A stretch of 64,000 bases of DNA from Dastarcus helophoroides (lineage: Eukaryota > Arthropoda > Insecta > Coleoptera > Bothrideridae), in assembly GCA_028583605.1 (NCBI GenBank), contig CM053327.1:15115629-15179628 (forward strand), given 5' to 3'. The translations under genes were made by a program, and so were the position numbers. This document shows positions 11,800 through 22,820 of this stretch, in pieces. Under the pieces are notes generated by a model. The model did not search any database, was not told the origin of the DNA, and saw nothing but the letters and a program-made list of their open reading frames with translations. The first letter of the stretch is position 1. Every line of letters starts with the position of its first letter.

Positions 11800-13950
11800 T
11801 CAAGAATAGTTAAAACAAACTTTGAAAGAATTATTTTTTTTCATACACTTAAACATTGACCTAATTGAGCATATTAATTGTATTGTGTTTTTTTAATACT
11901 ATGTATATGTACTATGTAACTGTAATGTGGGTCTATACAACAAATCAGTTTGCGGTTTCTATACGTACCCACCCCTGCCTAATTATATTTCCTACTTTCT
12001 ACTTTCCCCATTTATCTTTCCTTAAGCAAACAGGTAATGTGCAAATCGGGTATTTTTAGACAATTTATGCTTAGATTAAAATATTTACCCAATGTAATAC
12101 AGTTTGTGATATTTTTTTAGATTAAATCTTTTATATGGTTCATTATATACACAGTAACGTTATTAAAATAGTTACCGGTGCTAAATAATATATTGATTAT
12201 TTATACAGAACCTCTACAACGAATATAATAAAGTTATTTATATTTTTATTATACAGTTCAAGCACACACTCCTATAACATCAGCCATAAGTTCCTCTGTC
12301 TAGTATATCAGATATTATTTAATATTATTTCACAGAGAATTATTTTAGAAGGCAGTTACTCAAATTTATACTCTATAGTTATTGTTTCGTTCAAATGATT
12401 GTAGTTAGTCAATTTTGCGAGCCTTTGATCCCTCGAGGACTTTTATAAATGTTAGCTTTCATTGTACAACGTAGAAAATACTAAGCGCGAATGTATATAT
12501 ATGCCGTGCCAATTGTATGTACCTCAATATGTTAAGTTTACAGACAAAACCTGAAAGGGCTTTACAACCATGCGTTCTTTTTGATATAATATTTTTACTT
12601 GAATTTTTAATAGAAAATAATTGTTTTTAAATTTCATTAAAACTTTAAATATTCTGCAGAATTAAAAAAATAAAAGCAGCGTTGGCCGTTTTTAAAGTAT
12701 TTTTAATTATGGTGCAAGGCTACATAAATGTCTAATTAAATAATTTCTTTGGTAAAAAAAGTCCTGTGTGATTACAGTGTTCTGGATGAGAGTAACCTAC
12801 TTATTACCTTCATTTAGGTAAATATGGGACTGATTTTTTTATAGTTTATTAGTATGTATGGACAGTCTCACATTGTCGTCTTCAAAGTAATTACTTTCGG
12901 AGGTTCTATACTACGCTGAACATAGTTTTTGCTCTCTTTACAAACAGTATTCGAATAGCTTTCAGCCGGTCGCTTGCAAAATTTCCTATGTCACAAAACT
13001 GAAGTCCTTTCTAGAAAAGACTGGTATCAGGACAAAACTGACGAACTATCGCATCACTAGCAAATTAAAACTCCTAGCGAAAACTATCAGATATTAACCC
13101 GTTTTTTCTTCAAACCGGAAACCACGAATCTTGCCAGATTGAGCACTATGCTATAAACTAGCAGATATCCACGTCTTCGTTCGCGTGAAAAAACAGAATT
13201 TATACTTGGTTCACCTATTTCTCATCTCAGTTCTCCAAGTAAATATTTAGAGATATAGAATTAAGAGATACGGGACTTTTTTTTCTAATCGTGTACTTTT
13301 GCGAAAAATTTCATGACAACGGAGAATATTCAAGTCTAAAAGTAAAACGTGACTGAAAGGGATCTTTTTTATCTTAATTTGCAATTTTGATGATTTTTTC
13401 AAATTTCTGTATTTAAAGTTGAAATTGTCATTTGTTATATTTCGAATTTTAATTCCAGAAAGGAAAGTTGAAATTTTTGAAATAAGTCAAAGTTAAAGCC
13501 AAAATTTCGAAAGAAAACTAAATTAAAAAAAGTTAAATGTGGACCTTTTTTAACGAAAAAATTGAGTGTTCGATATTTTATAGAAGTTCCGAATTAAAAC
13601 GGAAGCTCGAAACCTTCATTTTGTTTTATAATTCAAGCTTTTTCTCGTAAGTAATTTTTTTCTTAATATGTCGTACTAGAACTTAAAATTGAATTTTTAT
13701 TTTAGATTCAAAATTCTAGCTTGAAATTCTTTAACTGAAAAATTCAAGAACTCAATCGAAAGTATTAAAACTTTTAACTTTACCGAAGAACTCTGAAATA
13801 TTACCAACTCTATCAATATTATCACAAGGTTTAAATTTGTTTGTATCACTTATTGACACGTGGCAGCCACGTGAGTTCAGGCTTATTGTATCTAAGGTGT
13901 CTAAACTGTCTTTAACACGCGCGAAAGTTCAATAAATTTTTTTAATAGAA
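11800..13950. other. Intergenic DNA, no gene seen
   Basis: 12840-13100 is less AT-rich and, on the minus strand, contains a short frame ending NYFEDDNVR that might be the tail of another mariner transposase, but too little is left to call. From 13380 the degenerate AAATTTCGA-type repeat resumes. The stretch 12240-12560 is ordinary low-GC sequence. Confidence 0.5.
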
Positions 13951-13959
13951 AAGTATAAA

Positions 13960-14130
13960 TAATGTTTGAAGTTGAAACACAGAACTTGTCCCCTGAAACC
14001 AAGAAAAATTAAAAAATAACAAAGGTTGCTCTAACGCGTTTCGACAGCCAAGCTGTCATCTTCAGAGAGAAACTGAGGGGCCAAGGTCTGTGTTTCAATT
14101 TTTGAAGATAACCAAGGACCAGTCCGTTCC
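13960..14130 (-). mobile_element. Penelope-like (PLE) terminal repeat remnant
   Basis: On the minus strand this reads GGAACGGACTGGTCCTTGG, a GAAACACAGACCTTGG stretch, CTGAAGATGACAGCTTGGCT followed by GTCGAAACGCGTTAG, then a TTTTTAATTTTTCTTGGTTT tract. Related pieces occur at 15285-15325, 29640-29750 and 51505-51815. CTGAAGATG..CGAAACG blocks are, to my knowledge, a hallmark of the terminal repeats of arthropod Penelope-like elements. No PLE reverse transcriptase or GIY-YIG domain is present in the window. Confidence 0.5.
14026..14075 (-). ncRNA. Hammerhead-ribozyme-like motif (minimal type I)
   Basis: On the minus strand the order is CTCT - CTGAAGA - T - GACAGC/TTG/GCTGTC - GAAA - CGCGT - T - AGAG. 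CTGAAGA (14059-14065) fits the CUGANGA core, and GAAA is at 14039-14042. Between them is a perfect 6-bp stem II with a TTG loop. GAAA's last A together with CGCGT forms the palindrome ACGCGT, as in the very short stem III of PLE hammerheads that are thought to work as dimers. CTCT and AGAG would form stem I, with cleavage after the U that follows ACGCGU. Against it: an extra T precedes stem II, so the usual 10.1-11.1 G-C pair is missing. Confidence 0.45.
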
Positions 14131-14289
14131 ATCAAATGTTTGAAGTGCTTTTAATCTAATAATTTCTGAATTGCAAATTGCAAAAGATGTGACGTCACAC
14201 AAGGGATGTGGAGGTCATACAAATGTGTCTACCTGGGGCTAAAAACGGGGAGTTTAAAGAGTCATGAAATTCGTGAGTTCTAATTTATG

Positions 14290-15590
14290 GATGACTCCGG
14301 AAAGAGAGAAAAATAAAATTAGAAGTCAATAATTCGAAAGCGAAAACTTCAAAAAATCTAATGTAGATTTTAATCTTGAAACGATTTTCTCTAGAAATTT
14401 AAAATTTTAAACAATAAATTATATGTTCGAGATTTTATCGAAATTCCGAATTTAAACAAAAACTTTTTTTTATCAATTCCCAATTTTTTACGAAACTAAC
14501 TTCTTTTGAAATATCGTCTTAATACTTGAATTTGGTTTTTTATATTAAATTCAGAATTTAGGCCTGAAGTTCTTTAATCTAAAATTCAAGAACTTGTTCC
14601 ATAAATTTTAAAATTACCTATTTAAAAACATTTCTCATGCTGATTTTAACTTAAGTAAATTTAAAAAAATCGAAATTTTTCCTGTATTTTCGAAGCTCTA
14701 ATTGTATTTCATATCGAAATTTAGTGAAAACTACTTTTTAAGTCCTGAAGTGTTTTTATGTCACATCTACACTATTTATATTTAAAAGTCGAAATGTTAG
14801 GTTTAATTTGAAAATTACGATGTTTACGTTCGAAATATGCAGGTATATTTTTTTAAATATATCGAAGTTTCTTCTCAAAGTTTCGATATACATAATTCCC
14901 TTACAATTTTAAACTCAAAATTTCTTGAAACAGTTTTATAAAAATTTCAAAGTTCGTTTGATTTCAATCAGTACATTTCGACTGACTTTCATTAGAAAGT
15001 TTAACTTAACATATGAAATTTTAAATTTAGAGAATGAGTGTTATAAAAATTCTAGAATTTTTATTCGATTTTTTCTAAAATTATGACTTTAATTCCAAAT
15101 TTTCGATTTTATAGTTGCAACTTTAAGAACATAATCATTATAAAATTCGAGTTTGCTCAACTTTTTCGATAAAAAAGTTGAGCTTTGTAAAGATGATTTT
15201 TAGAATCTTGCAAAAAAGATTTTCTTCTGGTTTTAATTTGGTAGATAGAAAATTGAAATAAAATTCGTGTCCCTTTGTATTTCAATTTTGAAGATAACCA
15301 AGGACCAGTCCGTTCCACCACAATTAATAAATAGAATTTTACCACTTTAAATTTTGACATTAAAAACAACTTAATTCAAAATCTGACATTCTTAGAAGTC
15401 GAAATTTTGAAAAAAAAAGTCTTAAGTTCTAAGCTTTCTTTTAGAAAAAAATAGAAGCTTCTTAAAACTTCCTTCAACTTTCTTCTCCATTTTTTTGCAA
15501 ATATTTTTTTTGAAGTTTCAGAAATAAAATTTTGACTTTTGCCTAAAAATTTCAACATCATTTTCGACATTTCCTTTTAATACTGTGCCT
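14290..15590. repeat. Block of degenerate AAATTTTGA-type repeat
   Basis: Recurrent words such as GAAATTTTG, TCGAAATTT and AAAATTTCGA are spaced about 18-25 bases with frequent indels, and no unit can be phased for long. A short PLE-type piece (TTTGAAGATAACCAAGGACC) sits inside at 15288-15325. No gene. Confidence 0.55.
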
Positions 15591-15599
15591 AGTGTACAT

Positions 15600-18050
15600 A
15601 ATTTTTTATTTATCTTCCATGAAGCACCCGCCATAATGAAACGCCTTTTGAATTAAAATTAAAAATACTTTGAAAATTCCGACTTAAATTTGAAATTAAA
15701 AATTGATTAACATTTTTAAAAGGAATTCCAATAATGTTATACGTTGATTGACGAACTTATCGAAAGGAACGCATTTTTGTACGGTTCGTTGTATTAGTAA
15801 AAATTTATAACAATTTATGTTATATTATACAGCAATAGAACTGATATTACAAAGTACTGAAATGAAAAAGAAATATTTTCTGGTATTCATTTTTTATAGG
15901 TATTTTATTTACTGTTACCGTGTTTTACATAACTGCCTATATTTAGATAATAGATATTTTTATACAAAACGTCCAACAATTTTAAATATTGTACATAAAT
16001 ATTTTTTTCACACACTTAATGAAGAAAGTCAAAAAGAGGCCAGATATATTGATCAGTAGACATTACAATTTGATATATTTTCATTTTATTTTGTACTAAA
16101 GACATCAGAAATAATTATAAAAATACATATATATTTTTTTTCATTTGGGTTAAACATATTTTAATTATTTCATTTTCAGATAATCATTTTCCTTTGCTTT
16201 TAAGGACAAAATTGAAAATTTTCATATTTAAATTAGTACTTTTACAAGATTCAAATTTCTAGTTAGTAAAGTTTCACGATACTTTTGTTATGCACACTCC
16301 AACTTAACAATTAACAGGTGGTGATTTTAAAAGTGATTGCTCAAACATTTCTTTTCCTGAAATGAATTTACCTCATAATGTTTTACATAATAGCTGAATA
16401 CTGATTTCTGAAATATGACTGAAATAATAAGTTTATGTTCCTACAGAATTACAGTTGAATGCCACTGTATTAAATGTGTAATGTATATTAAGAAACCGTC
16501 CTTTTATTTTAAAATATTACTTAGATAGTTACAGTAACATGCATTAGTAAAGAAGAACATCGTAACATTTTTCATAGCATTATAATTGAAACGGTTCTAG
16601 AACGTGATGTTCTTTTTTGCAATGTAGCAATATATTTTTAAAGCTAAAAATTTTTCAAATATACACTTAATATTTAAAAACAGTTTTTTGTAACTTTAAT
16701 GAGTTTGTAATTCATTGCAGTTGGAATTCCAAAGTTTGACATTAATTTTAAAGATTGCTAAGATTCTTAGACCACTGAGTTAAAAAAAAAAATACATTCA
16801 TATCTAGAAAATGAACATTTGATAATTAATTATAAAACGGATAATAACTATTGTAATGAACTTGAATATTTTTGTCAAATTTCGGACTTTCGGTTCTGAC
16901 CACCGTTTAGAAAAACATGTTTTAAAACAGAAGGATAGAAAGCTTGAAGAGATTGTTTCCTGTGTGCATCGAATTGATGAACGAATAACAAAATTCGTCT
17001 TTTATTTAATTTACAATGGACCACTGAAAATGTTAAACGCAAGTCGTCTAAAAAATGCTAAAATTACATACTAGCGAAACTATTTGAATTTGCAACGATG
17101 CGTTAAGCAGGAACAATCAAAGTAAAGAATTGTTATAAAATAATATTCACTAAACATGGATAGTTTCTACTATCGATAATGTCAATATGCCCCTTATTAA
17201 AATATCGATAATTATTAAAGAATAGTTTCATGTATTACAACTTTGTTTAACGAGAAAGAAATTTGTTAATAAATATTTCCAAAGCATAATGAAACAGAAA
17301 TAATTTTTGCATCGATTATTTTTACTATTTTTTAAGGAAGCTATTGTAAAGGTGGCTATTAATAACAATTATTAAAGTTAAATTGCAAAATTCTATAAAA
17401 GATTATAAATTAACATTAACACTTATTTTTTACTGAGTCTTCCTCATTGCAGATATATCATAAAATAGTATTTTATATCACAAGAGGCTAAAAGTGTTAT
17501 TATACAAATAGAGCGTAATTTACTGTATTTTTTGCATTTAGCGTTAGTAAAAATAATGAGATTTTAAATTTCTATTAAAGTTTGTTCCTTTCTATGAAAA
17601 TATGCCGTCTTTGTTTTTCTTATTATTTTGTTTTTCTGAACTGGTGGTACTTTCATTTTTAAATTTGTCCATTCGTAATTAAAATTTGTAACAAAATGGC
17701 AATATGTATAAGTCAAAGTAGAGTAAAGGAATTTATACATACTTTAATTATAAAAATGGTGCTGCAAATTGTAAATGAATATGTGATATAGAAATGTGGT
17801 TAGTAAAATTGTAGTAATTCATTTATTAATTAAATTTACAAATATTTTTAAATCTATGTGTGATGTTTGTGAATTTTAATGTATTTTGATGTTATACATT
17901 ACATGAAATGGACCTTCTCGGTCTGCATAGAAATATATTAAATGTGCATATAAAGACTGATTCATTTTACTTAGTTCTCCATTTATCTTGTTAATCGACC
18001 TAGGTAATGAATTGGAAAGAAAACTAATCTTGATATTATACTTGCATAAT
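15600..18050. other. Opsin upstream region, no gene seen
   Basis: Very AT-rich and, unlike its neighbours, mostly free of the degenerate AAATTTCGA repeat. The open frames at 15817-16059 and 16856-17074 show no family resemblance. It may carry opsin regulatory DNA; only the motif near 18060 is called. Confidence 0.5.
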
Positions 18051-18055
18051 AATCT

Positions 18056-18090
18056 CTATTAGATTACATGCAAGATTTGCCCTATATATA
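18056..18090 (+). promoter_or_regulatory. Putative opsin core promoter: homeodomain site plus TATA box
   Basis: CTATATATAG (18082-18091) is a good TATA box about 115 bases before the start codon. CTATTAGATTA at 18056-18066, just upstream, reads TAATCTAATAG in reverse. It differs at two positions from the P3 dimer site TAATYNRATTA that forms the core of insect rhodopsin promoters (RCSI). Spacing to the TATA box resembles Drosophila Rh promoters. Motif match only. Confidence 0.4.
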
Positions 18091-18204
18091 GTATCAAATT
18101 TCCTGTCCGAGCCTTCATCTTACATATCAAAACCACGATCATCAAACTGAACTCAAGGTTCAAGGAAGAAGTATTATTTATTTAATTTTTAGAAAACAAA
18201 CCAA

Positions 18205-20154
18205 ATGACTTATCTCGCAAACTTAAGTGAAACAGTGGAATTATTTAAAAAAGCATATCCTGTTGAACATTGGGCACTTGCAGGATTTTTTAAAGAAGAT
18301 TACATCTATAGGATAAATCCTCACTGGCTTTCTTTTCCACCTCAACCCAGGATAAATCATTATTCTTTGGCAGTTATGTATATGTTTATCATGGTAATTG
18401 GATTAAATGGCAATCTGATGGTTATAATAATGTTTCTAAGGTAACTTTACTTGATTATATTAATATTACATAAAAGGTGTCTCAGTCATTAATTTTAATT
18501 ACGTATTCGAAAGTAAAGATAGAAAATGTTAAAAAAATAATCGACCTTTTGAAAGAAGTAGGAAACAATCCATAAACTTCCCCTAACAGGGCGTTCCTGT
18601 TTTACAAAAAACACTCTTAATAAACATTATTTTAATATCATAGGTCAACAAACATTCACGTCAGATGCAGTTGGTAAGGTAGACAAGAACAAATATTCTT
18701 AATAGACAACGTATTATTTCGCCGCATAATTATTTATATTTTTACACATATGAAAATAATAACACATTTTTTGCTTCTTTATTGGCCAGCCTGATGAAAA
18801 ATAAAACATGAATAATTCTAAAAAAACAAATATGGCAACCAATTTCTACAAAATGCCTAAATAAAAACCCTAGTAAATGTATATAAAGGAATTATCAAAA
18901 TGTCAAATTGTCTCACAAGTTTTCGAAATTTTACACGATTACGTTTTAGGTGCAAATCATTAAGAACACCTGGAAATATATTAATTTTAAATCTAGCCAT
19001 AAGTGATGGATTGATGATGTGTGAAATACCAATGTTCATATTTAACAGTTTTAACACAGGTCCGGCCTTAGGAGACATAGGTAATTTAAATGTTTCATTT
19101 TTAAATTACTAAACTGAAATCACATAATTTTTTTAGCATGTCAAATTTACGGTTTTATTGGTGGTTTGACGGGAACAGTATCTATAGTTACCTTAATGTC
19201 GATATCTCTTGATCGTTATTATGTAATCACATACCCACTAAATCGAAGATTTAATAATATTAGAACGAAAATTTTTGTAATAATTAGCTGGGTGTATGGA
19301 GTAATATTTGCAGCACCTCCACTAATAGATCCCCAAGTTGGTAAATACGTTCCAGAAGGATTCCTAACAAGCTGTAGTTTTGATTACCTAGAACCACACC
19401 CGAAAGCTAAATACTTTATTCTAATTTTCTTCGTCGCAGCTTGGGTTATCCCAGTAATTGTAATTGCTTTTAGTTACTACTTCATCATTTATACTGTAAT
19501 AATAGACAAAAAGAAGAAGAAAATGGGGACGTTTCAGCAGGAATCTTTCAGGCACATAAAACAAGAAGAAAAGAAACGGCAAGAAATTCGGCTTGCTTTT
19601 ATCACATTTGCCATAATCACAATTTGGTTCGTAGCCTGGACGCCATACGCTGTCGTTTCTCTACTCGGCATTTTTGGGAAAAAAGATCTAATTACCCCAA
19701 CGAGTTCGATGATTCCAGCACTTTTCGCCAAAAGCGCTAGTTGCGTCGATCCTTTTATGTATGCTTTGTCCCATACTCGTTTAAAGCTGAAGTGAAAACT
19801 CTAATTTGTGGCTCTAAAACTGATACTATAAAATCCACGTATTCATTTACCAGCAGTAATTTTAAAAGGCCCAAATCAAAAACTGTTTCAAGCATTAAAA
19901 CTCGTTCTTCTCAAAGTATATCTAATTGCACTAGTGTAGAAGAGATGGATGTTGTGATTGGAAGACCAGTATTAGAAATGGATAGTCCAATATCACCACA
20001 ATTCACTGAGACCTCAGATTTTACCGTTAAGAAAAGTGGTTTGGGTTCAACGTGTACTCGATGGATATTTAAACCGAACTTTCGCAATAAAAGGTCGACA
20101 GTGAGAAAGCTTATCAAAACAATTAGTTCTAAAGATTTGCGAACAAAAAATTAG
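18205..20154 (+). CDS. r-type opsin, Rh7-like, with a one-base frameshift in the C-terminal tail
   Basis: A seven-helix light receptor that would couple retinal to a Gq-type protein. Exons are 18205-18440, 18950-19080 and 19137-20154 (introns 509 and 56 bp, GT-AG). Landmarks: N-glycosylation site NLS at residue 6; KSLRTPGNILILNLAISD in helix 2; ACQIYGF with the disulfide Cys in helix 3; LDRYYVI at its end; YVPEGFLTSCSFDYL in loop 2 with the distal counterion Glu; WTPYAVVSLLGIFG in helix 6; ALFAKSASCVDPF with the retinal-binding Lys at about residue 321. Loop 3 is Lys-rich (KKKKKMGTF..KQEEKKRQEIRLAF) and lacks the QAKKMNV motif of visual insect opsins, and the tail is long. Both suit Rh7 better than UV, blue or LW opsins; arthropsin is an alternative. 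The coding length is 1385, one base short of a full frame. Near 19780-19783 (..SHTR) the frame jumps to KAEVKTLICGSK.. which continues 120 residues to the stop at 20154. Confidence 0.85.
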
Positions 20155-20159
20155 CTAAC

Positions 20160-20770
20160 TGGCTGAAATATTTAGCATATTGTTGTTTTATATCCTAAAT
20201 TAGTAATAAAAATTCTAATTCAATGACCGCTTCAAGATATCAAAAAGTAGAGCGTCGTGCAAAAAACTTGTTTTTATTTTAAGAAGTCCCTATCCTTCCT
20301 TCACTTAACTGTATCCAGAGTTCCTTGGTAAACAATAAATTACAAACGAAGGTCTTCTGAATAAGAAAGCAATTCTGAAGCGATTCAGATATGTATGATG
20401 AATACAAGAATTAAGTGAATTATTTAATGCGCATGCGTTGAAGTTTATGTGACTTTAAAGTTGGTTTATCAAAAGGGCAATGTTTGGAGCCTTTACGCTC
20501 AGGGTCAAACTGGGCCTTCGGGACACGACTGGCAGTATGACTTTAAGGGCCCGACGCGTCGCTTGTCCATGATCAAGGCAGAGATACAATCAGGTTTTAT
20601 CTTCAAGGACATATTTCTATGTAATAACTTTCAATTATTACTCTCTATTTTATACCTAAAGCTTCAATTGTATTTTTTAAGGGAAAGTTCTGATATATTT
20701 TCAATATCTCATTCTCTAATTTCTTGTTATTTTTCTAGCTTCAGATTGGCTTTCGACTTTTGAGATATAA
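20160..20770. other. Opsin downstream region, no gene recognised
   Basis: Around 20460-20590 a stretch is clearly richer in G+C than its surroundings (GGGCCTTCGGGACACGACTG, GGGCCCGACGCGTCGC). Its open frame matches nothing I recognise. It could be a transposon scrap. Confidence 0.4.
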
Positions 20771-22480
20771 GGCAAAATTTGGAGAAAAAGATCTTTTGAC
20801 AAGTTGAAATTACAAGGAAACAAATTAAAAAAATAAATTAAGAAAAAACACTTAATGAAAAGAAAAGAATTTTGAAAAAAAATCATAATTTCTCAAAAAT
20901 AACTTCCAATTTGGAGAGAAAGATCGAATTTCCTAGAAAATATTTCAAATTTTCGAGAAAGTTCAATTTTAAGCGGAAAATTGAAATTTTGAGAATAAAG
21001 TAGTCATTTCGACTAGAAGCTCGAAAAAAATTTGGAAAGGTCGAAATTTTCAATAAACCATAATAAAAATAGAAACCTATCTAAAAAATGTCCAAAATTC
21101 AAAAAAAGTCAATATTTTTAAAGCTCTAATTGTGTGAAAAGACGAAATTTTCAGAAAAAGTCAAATTTTGAGAAAGAAAAACCGCAATTTCCAAGAACAA
21201 TTTCAAAATTTAACATTTAATAAAGACGTTGAATTTACAAGAAATTTTTTTCTCGAAATCCCCAAAAATATTTTTCTCAACATTTTTATAAACATTCCGC
21301 CGTAATTTATTAAAAAAAAATATTCACAAAAATAGCAGTATTTTGAAATAAATAAACAATTTTTAAAACAAAAGTCCAAAAAGGAGGTTTTTAAAAATAA
21401 AATCGAAATTTCGAAAAGGACAAATTTTGAGGAAAAGGCAAATTTTAGGAAAACGACTATTTTAAAAGAAAAGTCAAAATTTGAGAAAAAAGATAAATTC
21501 ATTAGGAAAAGGGCAGAACTTCTAGAAACATTAGATATCAGATATTGAGATAAAAATAAAAATTCCGTGAAAAGGGCAAACTTCAAGAAACCAGTCAAAA
21601 TTTCTAAAAAATCAAATTCTAAATGATCGAAGTTTTCAGAAAAAGCTAAATATTGGGTCGGAAAAAAGCGAGATTTCCAGAAAAGTTAGAAATGGACAAA
21701 AAATTCAAAATTTTCCAGAGAAAGTCAAATTTTAAGAAAAAGTCTAAATGTTGCAAAAAAATAGTCAAAACTACGAGGCAAAGACGAAATTAGGAGAAAA
21801 TAATCTAATTTTTGAGAAAAAAATGTTTCATTTTAGTGGAAATTTGAAAATTTCCAGAAAGTCAGATTTTATCGAAATTTAGAAAAAAGTAAATTTTATG
21901 GAAAAAATCGAAATTTTAAGAAAAAAAATCGAAATTTCTTGGATGAATACTTATTTTCTCTTGATTGCTCGAATCAGAAGACAAGCGCCCTACATTGCCT
22001 TAAGGTAGCGTCAAAAATTGTCCAATGTTGTGATACACGTCAAAATTTTGACAAACAAGTTGAAATTTCCAGAAATTTTGATTAAAAAAATTTAAAATTT
22101 ACATAGTTTTTTCGTAATTTCTAATGAAAATTTTAAATTTCGAAAAAAATATACTTTTTCATCAGAAGATCGTCCACATTTCGAGAAAAAGACAAATTTT
22201 AATAAACAAGCTGAAATTTGCAGAATTAAAAAAGGTCTAAATTTTCAGAAAAAGTCGAATTTCGATAAATAGCAAAATTTAAGAAAAACAAACGATGAAC
22301 TTTTAAATAAAAATTATAAATTTTGATCAAATCATGTTTGATAAAAGAAATCGAATTTTACGAATAACTGCAAAATTTCCAAGTAAAAGACAAATATAAA
22401 AAAGTTCTAAATTTGAGAGAAAAGCGGAAATTTCGAAAAATTGTTTCCAAAGAAAGGATGAACTTAAAGAAGAAAATAGA
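20770..22480 (+). repeat. Long block of degenerate ~18-20-bp repeat, A-rich strand on top
   Basis: The clearest part is 21406-21520, where units such as AAATTTCGAAAAGGAC, AAATTTTGAGGAAAAGGC, AAATTTTAGGAAAACGAC and AAAATTTGAGAAAAAAGAT follow one another at 18-20-base spacing. The same pattern, more eroded, fills the whole block. Long open frames here are by-products of the repeat. At 22525-22580 a GGGGGGCCAAGTCCCCC/TAGCTACGCCTA piece resembles a decayed hAT end. Confidence 0.65.
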
Positions 22481-22820
22481 ATTACTGGAAAAAGTTCCCT
22501 GGTTGAATTTTCGGCTTGCTGCATTAACCAGGGGGGCCAAGTCCCCCACCCTGGCCTATTTTAGCTACGCCTATGCTCTTTTTTATCTGTTTTAACTTAA
22601 TCTCGAATTCAACATTAAATCGAAATTACGACCTTTTTCAGACATTTTTTTCGACTACTATGAGATTACTACACCAATGCGTTAATTAATTCAATCAACT
22701 GATCAATTATTTTAATCAACCAATGTAAACTGAGCTACTTCTTGTTTCACATTAACTGTTCAAATAGAAATTTAATATAAAGAATATCAGACTTTAATTA
22801 GCATCTTTTAAAAATACAAC

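Noticed and set aside
12840..13100. Possible further mariner tail (NYFEDDNVR on the minus strand)
   Set aside because: Only one short motif, stops in all frames, no second catalytic block or TIR.
21203..21598. A 131-residue Phe/Leu-rich open frame on the minus strand that looks like a membrane protein
   Set aside because: It is the translation of the degenerate AAATTTTGAGAAAAAGTC repeat; the hydrophobic look comes from TTT/TTC codons. No splice context or family match.
22525..22580. GGGGGGCCAAGTCCCCC..TAGCTACGCCTA, and CAGTGGCGGGTC at 28201, as hAT termini
   Set aside because: They resemble common hAT ends, but no partner terminus or target duplication could be found for either.
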